From assembly GCA_000507305.1 (NCBI GenBank), contig DF241681.1:5508-69507 (forward strand): a DNA stretch of 64,000 bases, written 5' to 3'. Made by a program: the position numbers and the translations under genes. Shown here piece by piece: positions 1 through 13,430 of the stretch (position 1 is its first letter; the number at the start of each line of letters is the position of its first letter). Source of the stretch: Breviolum minutum Mf 1.05b.01. Taxonomy: Eukaryota > Sar > Dinophyceae > Suessiales > Symbiodiniaceae. The notes beneath the pieces were generated by a model. It ran no database searches and was not told where the DNA came from. It saw nothing but the letters and a program-made list of their open reading frames with translations.

Positions 1-362
1 CAGGTTTAACCCTATCAGGAGGAAGGGACGCACGCCACATGCCTTGCGAGTTTCCAATAATGTGTGCAGACACACGGCGGCCAAAACTTAGACACCGCCA
101 GTGCAGGGAAATGTCTAACCCGTTCGTTCCAAGGATGCAAAATTTCATTCATATTGATATCTTGTGTCTCCAGCTGATTCAAACAAAAACAAAGTTCAAA
201 AAGGACAGCAATATGCAATGATGTTCATTTATCTTGGTAATATATTGCATGTATGTAATTATGAATTTGAATTTATGTATATATGTATGTATATAACATA
301 TTCATATATATATATGCGTATTCTTTATCTATATCTTATCCAGTAACCATCTTTTGACTTAC
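1..362. other. Left edge: no confirmed exon
   Basis: Expected to hold the last part of gene A. A frame near 90-130 on the minus strand (NGLDISLHWRC) resembles the gene B peptide DGIDIDIAKC but has no convincing acceptor. The stretch 230-345 is AT-rich. No gene is called. Confidence 0.3.
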
Positions 363-424
363 TCTTCTTTTGTTCGCATTGGCAACGGCTCCAGTTGGGT
401 GAGGTCAGTGAGGTCAATGTGAAA
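363..424 (-). CDS. Gene A exon 46, pairs with gene B 17955-18021
   Basis: Reads FHIDLTDLTQLEPLPMRTKE and ends at a consensus gtaagt donor. Gene B reads VAEITDLSLQNMPKGKQ. Because a donor follows, the gene continues beyond this point towards or past the window edge. Confidence 0.55.
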
Positions 425-3400
425 CTGCCATGGGAATCTGTGCCTCCTATGATCTGTCTTTGTACACATATAAATTTAGAAGCTCCAAAAATCTCTAAGC
501 CAAGGCAAAAGCTGCTTGAACATGCTCAAACCATTTTCCACCACTCCTCCATACTGGAACGTGCTCGTGTACACAAGGGCATCAATTGTGGAGCAACCTT
601 CAAATGCGAGTCCAGCTTCACAACCAATCCAGTGGCAACTCATGAATATTAGCATCAATTCTGCATTTTCTGCAAAATACGGTTGATGGAAGAAATCCTG
701 CACCAGTTGATAGGTAGGTTATCCCATTATTTACAGGGTTTTCTACATCGCAGGGCAAGGTGCAGGATTTCTTCCATCAACCGTATCATGTCTCACCCAG
801 TCCAGCTCTGCCCCTGACCGTTGCTAAACGCCGCTGGAGGGTAGCAAAGCGTTCCAAGCTGCCGCGACCTGTGACGATATCAATGAAACCAAAGTGTGTT
901 GGTATTTGTATGTATTTGTTGATGTTTTGATGCATGTCCATTACAACTACCATAGTCATCTATAGTCTATAAACTAGTGCAATGTGTGTGTGTGTGTCTT
1001 GTCTGTATTTTGTATTGCTATACCATCAGTTGAAACTTTCCAATGGTGTTTGCATACTCCTTAACACAGCTGGCTCCATTTTCACTCGGCCTACACTCAT
1101 CCTCGAAGCTTTCGAGTCCTGAGCAGCACCCATGGTCAGTGATATTGCAAGGAATGCAAAGGACTCTTTCAATTAAAGTCGTCTCATTCTCTTCAGTTTG
1201 ATTTATGCACTGCAAATTCACATCTGTGACTTGATATCGCTTCTTGTTGACTATTTACACTAGGTGAATTACTTTCAAACTTGAAAACCCAAACCAAATT
1301 ATGAAAATTTCCTCATCCGAATCCAACAAAAACCACGGGAAACCTATGGATGTCTAGGTCCGGTGGCGAAAAACACTCCGTTTCCCACTCAACCGCACCT
1401 CTGGTGGCAATTCATTCACTGCATCTTTCACCTCCCTGAGATGTACAATCTCTGCACGGATACCACCAGATGCTTGCCTGGCCGTTTTTCACCCTGAAAA
1501 ACTTGGGATGCCGGGATGTCTCGCAAGATGCCGGTGGAAAGTTGAAATTTAAGCGGTTTAAGAGTGGGATGTCGTTCCTAATTGGAGTGATCAGTTTTGG
1601 TGATTGTTGGTGGATGAGGGGGAGGGATAGAACTTTCCAATTCACCGATACTAAGAGTGCACTAATCACCAACTTTTTCACCCCTTTCTTTCTGAATTTC
1701 CGATTCTTTCCTGATTGTTAGGTGTCGTTGTTGGTCCATTTGGATTTTACAAATTGAACACTCAAAAAATGGTGGCAACTACCACAGGGATTGAAAAGGC
1801 GGCCCGTGTTGCTGAGCATCTGTTTAGCATCCCACCTCAATTTGTCCAGCTCTCCCTGCAACCAACGCAGGTCAGTTTCGGAGATCTCCAAATGCCGCCC
1901 TGGACAGGACACTCAACTACACATTTTCGTGGAACTTTAGATTTCCAGGATTCAATTTCTTTAAAAAAAAGCTAATCAACAAGTTCATGCGAGAAATACT
2001 TGTGATTGCGTCAGCTGATCAACAAGTTGGAAAAAATCGTAAGGTTCCAAAGTTCATTGGCTAACCACCCGAGCACCTAATTCCATGAAAGCTGGATTCA
2101 GCTGTTGGATCTCCTCTTCTGCCTCAGTGTCAGGGAGAGCGTGTTGAATGTGGGACCATACAGAAGAATGTGCCACACATCTTTTTCTAGGACTTTACAC
2201 CTGTCGTAATTTAAACCAGGCTCATCAACAAATGGTGCACTTCTTTTGTTCTGGTTTAGGGTGTGATCTGGAAACAACTCAACATTACGACTTCTCTTCA
2301 GGTCCCAAGCAAAAAACATCAAATGAAGCATCCATCCGGATGCTTACATTACAAATGAAAAGCATCTCCTTTCCCCTGTCTGCATGCTGGACCTGTAGCT
2401 TGGCAATCTTAGCGCTATCCAAACGAGCATGCACCTGGTCAGCTCCAACCATAACAGAAATCATGCGTGCTTTAGTCTCAGTTCTTCATTTTAAGCGTAG
2501 GTGACACAGCATTTTTGGAATAGTAATCCTGCGTTGCTTGGCAGAACTTTGTGCACGTATGCTTCCGTTGTCCCTCAAACAAATGGTGACAGCATGGTTT
2601 CCTTCCAATGGCTACATGGCAATACCTGGCCTCTTCAAGGCATCGCTGGACCAGTCCAGCCCTCTTCTCACCTGGCCAATGGAAGTCGTCATTGCTACTT
2701 GGTGCAGTTGGTCAGAGTTGGTCGTCCAGTGGCGAAATGATGAAACGGGGAGAGCAAAATCTCACAGCTTAAACAAATTTGAACAATGGTTTCAGGAAGG
2801 AATCAAGCAATCTTCATCTTATCACGTTTGCAGACTCACCACCACCACCACCACCACCACCACCACCACAACAACAACAACAACAACCACCACCACAACC
2901 ACAACCACAACCACAACCACAACCACAACCACAACCACAACCACAACCACAACCACAACCACAACCACAACCACAACCACAACCACTACTTCATCTTTGA
3001 CAACGGCAAGTCAAAACCAACCCTTTACGTACAAAAGTTGCCTTTCTCCAGCAGTGCCCGGGTCGAGTCCAACTTTGTGGCTTCCTGCCAGCGTTTTGCC
3101 AGGAAGGCACTTCCTCATGGCCCTACGGTGCTTCATCACCTGCATGACCCCTTTTTTGAGAACCCTGAAAGGAGGTCGTCCATAACCGAGATCTGACATC
3201 TACGGCTACCAACCCAACATCTTCAAACAACACATCACCAACATCCACCATGGTCACCTGTTGGAGTTGCTTGGCTGCCACCCTTTGGGCAGCACGACGC
3301 TTCTCCTGATGGAAAAGGTGGGAAGGTCTCGCGTTTTTGCAGTGGTAATCCCCAAGTATCATGGTGGGTCAAAGGAGTATGCATGCATTGTTTCAATCAA

Positions 3401-6400
3401 CACTTATTCTCGATGTGGTATCAAACTGTCTGCGAAACCAATGATGTGTTGTATTATGTATTTACATAATGATGTAGAGTAAGCATAGTTAGCTGCTCCT
3501 CCCCGTGCAAGCCGGACAACAAGGCATTGGCTCGACGAAGAACCTGCACCTGACTGCCACAATGTGTTGGCGAATCCAAAGGTTTGCAGGATCAGTGCCA
3601 AAAAACAACCGAGATACTAACAATAACCATCCACGACAATCCAGCACCAAAAGTGAAAAGCACATTTGCAGCTTATCCCGCTTTATTTGCCATACATTAA
3701 ACCAGTGCAGTGGATGCCAGCAGAATCCTAAGATGAGTGCATGCCATGCCTTTTTGACTAATGGCATAGTGCATATTAGTGCATGTGGTAGCTGTACTTA
3801 ACAGAGATGGATAAGTCGCTGTGTGACCATGACTCATCTCTTCGACCTCATCCTTCAAGGACACCAGCTCTTGCCGAAAAGCCTTGTCAGGACGCAACGC
3901 CCAAAGGACAACAAATGCTGTCTAGTATTCTCTTCGACTTCGAAATCTTCAAAGGAAAAACATGCGATAGAGACCATCTATGTTATCCCTCCTCAAATGA
4001 CCCCATGCTGTGGGGTTGCATCCGGATGCTTAGAGAACAATTGTGGAATAGTATGGGCACAAAAGGATCAGTGAAGAATAATGAAAACATGTCCCACGAT
4101 TTGAGAATATTGCAGAAAATCAACCCCACCTGCAGTAAAATCGGCGCATTCACAGCATCTTCCACTTGCTGGATACCCTGGAGAAAATGGACACAAATTG
4201 AGACTCAAAGGCATCACAAGAACGATTAAGCTTCAAAGTCACTTTACAATCAAAAGAAGAACATTTAATTACACTGCATTTATGTATATACTGACATACT
4301 TATCATGATCACGTAATTCTGCATGATATAATATCGGAAATTTAACATAGCCCCTGAAAATAGGCCTTCCCAAAAGGAAAGGCTTGTCTTCCAACCATCA
4401 TTTTTCAGGGGCGAGCTGTTAAATTTGGGTGGTGTATCTGCCCCTCCGGCCTCGCTCAAGGTGGTCAACTCTGCCCGCACCTCTACGAGATTCCGTTGCC
4501 GCCGCGCGGCCTTCGCTTGTGGAGTGCTCTTCTGATTGCTAGGTTTTTGGGAGTAGATTTGGGGGACCAACAAAACACCAAAGGAGTGGTATATATTACG
4601 TATATGTAGACTATAGATAGATAGATATTAACTAATTGACGTTCTTCTCAAAATGAAACACTGAATTTTGAGAGAGATCGGTCGCAGTAAAGGAGCAGCA
4701 TGCTGAGACATTTTTGTTCATCCATTTCGCCAGTCTGACATGCCTCTGGGCGACTTGCCCCCAAACAAAGCAAACAGAGTTGCAACATGCTTGCACACGT
4801 TTTTCCAAGTGACATCATCTATATAAGGTATGTAACATATGATGTAATGTAAATATCATTTAAGCTACACGCCCATTTCCTCAGCTTGACAAAACGAGGT
4901 CTGTTTCACCGATGTCGCTACTCCTTTTGCGCGGCGAACTTTGGCTCATTCGTGGTCACTGTCGTTGTGCTCTGCCTTTTGGCTATCCGCATTCACCTGT
5001 CAAGCTTGGGTCTACCTGAATGGAAGTGTCGTGAGATCAAAACCCTTGTGACATTCCATCATACCGGTTGGTTACTAGGGATCCTTATAACCCCGATACA
5101 ATCCCCTATATAACTCAACCAACCGGGTTTTGATCACTGCTCATTTGCTTGCAATTAATGAAACTGAAATCTTTTATGATAACACACCGAGCTCTAGCTT
5201 TTGCCAGATTCTTGCCAAAAATACATGGCAACTAGAACACCACTGTATCGAAATCATCTCCACTGTGAACTTACGCCAAAACCAGTACAGTATAGGCCAT
5301 GACTACTCAGCGAACAAAAGGATGGGGATTTCTTGCCTCTAAAGCAAACCTTTCCAACATGGAGGAACCTTTCAACTCCGGTTCCCTTGCTGAGAACCTC
5401 AGCCTCCTTCGAATCAGCAATCTGGCTGGCCTTCTCTACCTGTCAAACGTGGCAGGACGTCCCCAAAACTGATCAGAAGGTAACATTAAAATCGAAACTG
5501 TTGGCCCCCCCAAAAAATGTTGCTTTGTAGTTTATGGTGAGGTTTCGGATGTAAAGTGATTGATCATTAGTCATCATGATTGCAAAGTTTCATGATCATG
5601 AATCATCATGAATCCTATTTGCAACATTAACCAACTAAGTCGCGACACGTATGAAGATGATTGAAGATGCGTGTCGTCTCAATTTTCGCCATCTCTTACC
5701 AAGGCCGAACCTCCCTTTGCCAATGACTGGATGTCGCTGGACCCTCTGAGTGTCCACACAGCTTTCTTTACAGCTTCTTCTTCAGCCTTCTTTCGAGCCT
5801 TCCAGGGGCTGTTTGTGTGAGTCATTTATTTCGTTTCGGCTGCAACCTCCAGTCCTTTGCTGCTCTGCAGTATTCGGAAAAATAATTCAAAGATATCGTT
5901 CAAACGTCTACCCAAAACAAGTGAGGCTAAGCATCTGTCAAATAGAGCAACTGCTTTAACTTCAAAATCTTACACATCCAAAATTCGAGAATTCCATAGA
6001 ATTCCTTCTGATATCTGAAACCTGTATTCATCCTCTTGGCATCCTACATTCAATTCCATCTCATATATCCACTCCCAACCCAACCATCTTCCAACATCAC
6101 CCACGTCTCCGACGCCTTTTGTTCTGCCAGAATTTCTGCTGCTTCACCCGCTGCCTTGGTGGCCTGTTCCTGGGAATGAAGTTTCCCCATAGGATGGATC
6201 CATAAATGGTACTGTATATATATCATACGTGGATCCTATGGGTTTGGAAATGCAATCCAAACCTGGCAAAAAAAACAAAATCACGAATATATATATATAT
6301 ATATTATATATATATATATAAAATCACTCAATGGACACTATAGATTTAATCATCACTCATCTCTCATCACCCATCTTCATGCTATCTGCTCCTTGGCAGC

Positions 6401-9400
6401 CTCTTCTGCCTCAGTCTTTGCAGAGGCAAAGGCCTTTTCTTTTGCTTGCTGATTGGCCTTCTCCTGTCACAAGAAAACACCAGCTACACACCCCTGGTGA
6501 TCAACATATACAGCACCAACAGGACGGCCATTTTGTTAGATACATGTTGATACAACCCCAAACCATGAATAAACCAAAAGTGTTGTTTTCTACGAAGAAA
6601 TTGTGGCAAAGTGTACGGTATGGTTGTTGTTTTCACTTCCCAAGCAGAAAAGAAATACACAATTATAATTCATATCATATCTCTGCCAGTCCTGAGCTTC
6701 TTCTCTTGCCTTAATCACGGCTTTCTTTTCCAGACCTAACACCAGGGAGTTGCAACCCTCGGCCACTGCAGAAAAAACATCAATGCATCGAACCCATACA
6801 ACAACGACCTGTCAGAATCTTTGACCACCTGTCTTCAATGAGAACAACTTTAATCAACAAGGTCATAAAGGCGAATCCCATCCCTACAACTCATCATCCA
6901 TAAGTTTTATATACATCAAATAAGGAAATGTGGTTCCAACTATCTCGAAAAAACTGCAAGTTCTGCAGGGAAACATCGTTCCATCCTCCATGCCTTCTTT
7001 GGCCTCTTCCTGAGCCTCCTCAGTGGCCAGCTTTGTTGCCTCATTCACTGCATCGAAAGCAAGATCAACAAATTTGACCCTGGACCAGTTGTTTCCACAT
7101 GTCTCACCTTGTATATAACCTAAATATACCTAAACCTGCCTACATCAAATAGCCAAAAAAGTCATCACCCATTGTTCAAAATGCTGAAAGCATGGTTTGT
7201 GGATGGTCATGGTTTTTGGTGTGTCTGATGGTCAAATTTCCTGCCCGTAGGCCGTAGGCCTGGTCTTCAGCAGCTTTTTTCGCCTCACCAGAAAAAATGT
7301 GTCCGCCACAAACCATGAGAATTCGTGAAAACCCACTGAAAACTACAAACATCAACAATCATCTCTTTCTTGACCCATTTCGGGCATACGAAACAAATCT
7401 CATAGCAGGACCATTCTGAAGCCATCTTATACTCTAAAACAGTAGCATTGCTAACGGAAAAACCGATGAAGCCACCTTGGCATCTGCTCTTCGTTGTGCC
7501 TCTCGAGGCGCTTCAGATTTCACCTCTGGCATTGATGGTTCCTTTTGTTGCAGCTTGTTTTTGAAGGCGGATTTCTAAGAGGTGTTAAGATGGTGTTAAG
7601 GGTCCTATGGATATTGCGGATTGTTATTGTCTTTTTCTTTTTTTAGAGTTTTTTTAAAGTCTTGATAAAACATTCTCAAAAACAGTTTCCATTACTATCA
7701 ATATACATTTTCTGCAGTTTTTGAATGCTTCTATAGACACCACTCCGAACATGTTTAGGTCAGTATCGGCAGTGGAATTCCTTGGACGTGGTCAATGTGG
7801 TCTGACGGAGCAGTTGCACAAATTTTTGCCCCAACATTTCTCCCAAAAAGTGCCTACCGACCTAATCTGGTAATCGGCCGATCAATTTGCCTCTTGCAGT
7901 CGGCCCTGGCCTTCTCTACAGCCTTGTGCATCGCTTCCTTCATGGCTGCTTCCTAGCCAGTGCAGCAAAATTACGCGGAGGTCCATTGAATATCTTCCAA
8001 CATCTTCTTATGGGGAAAGGAAAATTTTTGGTTTATCCTGCAAAGTGCAGAAAAAGGTGTGACACTTTCAAGCCTTATCCATAGAGTAAAGAGGAGACTT
8101 GGCTGAAAGCATGTGCTTCTTAAGAAACCCTCCGGCCATGATCATGGAAATACAACCTGAGCCACACCCTGAATCTTGCTACCCAACAAACTCTGCTGAT
8201 GCACCATTTCCAACATCTCTCAAGGAGGCACAAGCAACGGCGTGTAAACTACTCGACGGTAACCCACTTTACACCATCCTGCAAGTTCTTCTTCAACTCT
8301 GCAGTGCTGTTCACTGCATCTTCCAATGCTATCTTTTCCAACTCTTCCCGATGTGCCTGGCATGTTAGCCACAGAGTGGATAGGACTCTGTGAAAAACAT
8401 GGAAGAAATTGGAGGGAAAACATGGTTCCTTCAGCTCCGTCAAAAATCAGGACAAGTGGCTCCTCGTATCAGATAGACCAGAGATATGTGAGCAGTAATT
8501 CTTTACAATTTTTCTCTCAATGTATCACACCAAACGATAACGGGTCATCCACGAATCTACAAACATAGTTTTTTGGCATGACCCAACTCCCTAAATTCCC
8601 CAAAATTGTTCCATGGATCGGATCGCCTCGGTATACTCCTTCACCTGCTGTTCAATGTCTGTGTTAATCCTCTTCTGAGCTGCCTGGTGAGTTGGTGCAC
8701 CAACGCTTCAACTGATCGAAGAAATTGTGAAGTGGGGAAAAGTTTCAAAACCAATTGCTGTAAAATCATCAAAATCTGCTAATGTAGGACTAGGAAATGA
8801 GCTGGAAACACTAACCTAAATACAAGCAACCACAAAATAAACAGTGGCAAGTGACCAGGACCCAAAGTCCTTCTATCAAGTGATCCGAGGGGTGTAGAAT
8901 GAGCATAAAAGCAACAAATGGGGAAGTGTCACAACATTTCAAACCCCTATATTTTCTGTGGATAGTTCATTTTCGCATATATCCACAAGTGTTCGTAACC
9001 CTCCTGCCCTCCATACCTCTGTTGCCATCTTCACAGCGGTGCGAGTGGCACGGTCTGTGGCTTCGGCGTAGGCTTCGCGTTCAGCCTATAGCTGTCCACC
9101 ACAATCGACGGCTATATTAGGATTTCATCTAATATATGATATTTGTTGGGTTGATACAACAGATTCTGTAAATAATGACGCATGTGCCAAGTACGAATTG
9201 GAAAGCAAGAAACAAAGCAACTTGGTCATGCTTCATCATGTCCAGTCTGCTGAGCTGCTCCCGGCCTTCTTGTAGACTGCCCTAGCAAAGGTCTCGCCAG
9301 ACTGTTTCATGGTTTGTTGGCCCAACATCTTGCGGGCCTCAAGCTACAAATGTCAAAAGCGGTATGCATGATGTGCACAGGCACTTTGCGATTCACCAAT

Positions 9401-12400
9401 GGCCAAGCAATTGTCTTCGAAGATCAAACTATAGCCGACTTTCAATCCCTATCGGTGCCTATGTCACATGATCTCCCATTAGTGGTTGCACCTGCCGAGC
9501 AGAGATACAGGCTTTCGCTTCTACAATGGCTTTGGCTGTGGCGGTCGCCTGAGGCATTCAAACATCCATGGGAGATTCGAGGTTCGTTTTTCAGGGTCCA
9601 AGGTACACGCAGGTTTGACATCTGTAAGATGAAACAAGTTAAATGCGTTTGAACAGGGCAAAATGTGTGACTTCTTCTGGAGAAGCCAAGAAAAACCTTG
9701 ACAGAGCACCTTCATATACCTTCATCAAATATATAGTAGTTTTCTCATGTTTTCTCCCGTCGAAGTTGACGGAAGCCATCTTTGCATGGTTCACGCCACT
9801 GCGTAGTCGTGCAGGGAAAAAAAATATATGAATGATCTTGAGCTTGAGATGCTCAATGGATTCCAAGGGTAATATGCTATCATAACTTCGTAAACGTGCT
9901 TCAGAACTACCCATCTAGGACCCTTTATCATTCATCCAAATCTGTTTGGCACAAAAAAACAACCCTGGTGTCACATTTCAACCAAAGAGATAAAATTATA
10001 CTAGTTGGTGGTTTCAACCCATTTGAAAAATGTTAGTCAAACTGGATCATTTCCCCAACTAGGGATGAACATAAAAATGTGTATATATATATATATATAA
10101 ATAAATTTTGGAAACCACCACCCAGCTTTGATTTTGATTATCCCAGGATGTAGCCGAACAAACTTCAGCATGTCCAGGGCTTGTTCGACCGGCTTGAAGC
10201 AGCTTGCACCTGGAACACCTTTGTGAGACTTCCCCGTCCCTCCTTTGTCACGGTCGCATTCCTTAATGGGAATCTGTGGCGGTAATTCAGCTCTAGTTGA
10301 AAGAACATTAAAATTATCTTAAATCTCCAGGAAGCATCCCCCTCACAAACATCTAAAACTTTCTTTCAGGACTCATGATTCATTCTTATGATGTGTTGGC
10401 CTACTGTATCTCTCTATGGAATGCAGCTTGACGATGCCATAGACATCACAAAACATGCATGCAAAACATTCTGTCCATCTAAAGCACAAACACACTCTCC
10501 ATGGTGCAACCTCCAGTAACAACCATGGTAACTATGGCATCCAAGAATCTTTGTGACTCTCTCCACATCCTCCAAATGCACGGTGGCTCGCTCTTCTGCT
10601 TCTGCACTGGCTTTGCCATGTCCAGTCTGCTTAAGTTTCACCAAAACACCTGTGCACCAAGGAGTTTCCCCGGTGTTTTCGGGCGTCCCCGGATACCACT
10701 TCGTGTATACACCTCTGCGAAAAGAAAACACTTCAAGATGTTTTCTACAAGAAAGCATGTGCAACGTGGATCTAAGTCAATTGCCTTTTCAAACATATTT
10801 CAATTTCTGATACAAAGGGAACCTGGTCGAAAGGGATCTTATTTAATGTGTATCGTTTTTTCATCTGTTCAATTCTCCATTTGCTTCTTTTTCAAAGACA
10901 ACAAGCCGCCTGCTTCACCCTTGGCTTTCATGCTCCTGCTGCAAAATACACACGAATCCCCAGGGGCCCAGACACCTTCAAAAAATGTTCTCCAAATCCA
11001 AAAGATTGACATGATTGCAGTGTTGTGCACATTACCCTATTTCTATCTATCATACTATAACAAGAAAAGCACACATCCTCAACCTCACCCCTTCGTCAAT
11101 CCCATCCTTGTGGCATTGACAATCTTTGTGGCAGCTCCAGTGGCATTGCTTCGTGCTGCTGCCGTCACCTCCTTGGAGTACAAATGGGCTCAATATGCTC
11201 ATTGTTTGCTGTTGCGCAATCCACATCTCACCTGGATATGTGGAGACCCTAATTCTGGGAGTTCTGGCTGGTTCTGGAATACTTTGCAGTATCTCTGGCA
11301 TTGCTTTGCATGTAGTATCCATACATGTTACGGAAGAGTGAACACATCCCCAAGATGCTTGCCGCGTCAGACGATAACATCAATATAATCTGTTTGGACA
11401 AGTCACCGTAGCACCCTTTACTTTGCCCTTCGCTTCAGCAGTCGCCACTGCCTGTGCTGCAACAGGAACAGAAAGCACACACAGAATCTGGGTGCTCATC
11501 GAGGAATCTCGTGAACTTATTAAGGGGTGTGGTGTAATACATCATTTGCATGCTTGACCCAAAATTCATGTAGCAGGATGGCAAGGAGTTTTCTTTCAAC
11601 TGGCAGTCGCCTTGTATGTGGCGGTCGCCTTGTCTGTGGCTTCCGCATAAGCCTGTCAGAAATAGAAAGAAACATTCAACCATGCCAAAGGCATAGCAAC
11701 TTCAAACTCAAGAGACTGCAACAAAACAGGGTCTCCAGGTTTCGGGGGGTTTAACCTTTCATCCTTAGGAATCATAAACAAAATATATAATCATCCATAC
11801 AACCCATATATGCAAGCAAATCAAATCACAGATTCGTACAGCTTTTGAACAAACACCTCTGACTGGATGACCAAATCACATCCCCGGAGCTGGGTCCACT
11901 ACTGTGTATGTGGCTTCAGCATATGCCGTGGCGTTGTAAGTTGCGTTGGCTTCTGCTTGAACCTGCCCAGTGGGTGGCAGTCGAGCCCAATGGAAGACTG
12001 ACACAAGTGAATTCAAGGATATGAAACTGTTAGACATAGTGTAAGGATGCGAATGGTATTCAGTATTCAAAATACAATCAATATAAATATCATCATATTT
12101 AACATGTAAAAGATATAAACATCTATCAACTCTTCAATCAACATGTGCAGGTAACTACCTTTCACCAAAAACACACCTCATATCAACAAACACTTAGAAT
12201 CAATATCCTTCCTTCTAGAATCATGGTCCAGTGGCACATGGATGCAAATGTGTTCCTCCAAGCTGATTGTTTCCTCAACAAGCTCGGGGGGTACTTTTCA
12301 AATGAACCATGATTCTTGGTACATATGCTATTAAAAAATCTATAACATCTTGCCAATCTGGAAAGGACAGAATATTCTCTTATATATAATGATACTTTTT

Positions 12401-13399
12401 GAGGGAAATCCTTCATCCAAACTACCAACACCACTCCATGCAGCATAGTGGTCCGCCTCAGCCACCGCCTGCCGCTGCGATTTGCCACTAGCGCTGGCAT
12501 TGGCATCTGCCTGTACGAAGGTGGTTTGAACCTGCACTACACCCTGGAAAATTAACATGGAACCTACAAATCACCCATTTAGGAAAGGAAAATGATCGTC
12601 CAAACCTCCATTATTATGTTCCATGTTAATCTTCAGGGGTGCATATTTATGTGGATACTATGTACTGATTACTGTACATTGTCCAAATTTATTTGGCAAC
12701 CGGACGCAATCATTTCCGCAAAGAACAGAGCTGAAAAACCACCATCATGGTGATGAAAGATGTGGTCCCATACTTTCGACTGGTGAGCCACTCCATCACC
12801 CAACGCATCCCAACGCCCAACGCCTTCTGAGTAGCGTTGGCAATCACCTGCATGAGTTTACTTGGAGGAACCCCTCCCCACCAAACGGCGCGCAACTGCA
12901 AGATGTCTTTCAAGTTTAGAAGTTGCTGTAACAAGTCTTGCCCCTTGAAATAAAGTTGGGCACACAAGGATTCGAGTGTCTCAAACAAAAAAAATGTAGC
13001 TCATTGCCTCTTGTTTCACCCCTTTGTTCCGCCAAACCACAGGTAGAATTCTTATCATCTCCACAGGATACAGAAAACACCCCCCGCCAAACCCACCAAG
13101 TTGTTGGTTATAAGAATTTCAAACGGTCACAAGTCACAAAACATCATCATAATTCCATGTTTTTTTTACCACAAATGCCTGGTTCATGAGTCAACCATAA
13201 CACGTGGATAGCATGGATAAATTCCCTGCCTGTAAGGTGGTATTGAGTTTTGCCTCAATCACCCGTGTACTTTGATCGCGCATGGTGAGGGCAGGCACAG
13301 TGACCTGGCGTAGAATTGATAGGATACACAGGTATGGTGTATGATCTATAGTTCATGACATATGATGATGTATGTTATAGGTTGAAAATGGTGATGATT

Positions 13400-13430
<31 letters not shown>

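Noticed and set aside
2538..3196. Plus-strand ORFs with poly-Thr, poly-His or Pro-Gln
   Set aside because: All are readings of one compound microsatellite in an intron or intergenic stretch on the opposite strand from gene A exons.
6286..6320. AT-repeat runs (also near 10090, 19210, 49600, 53160, 56570 and 62240)
   Set aside because: Simple TA dinucleotide tracts common in introns of this window; no associated feature.
10501..11388. 295-codon plus-strand ORF, the longest gap-free ORF
   Set aside because: It lies antisense to gene A exons 16-18, has no domain-like composition, and the minus strand has paralog-supported exons there.
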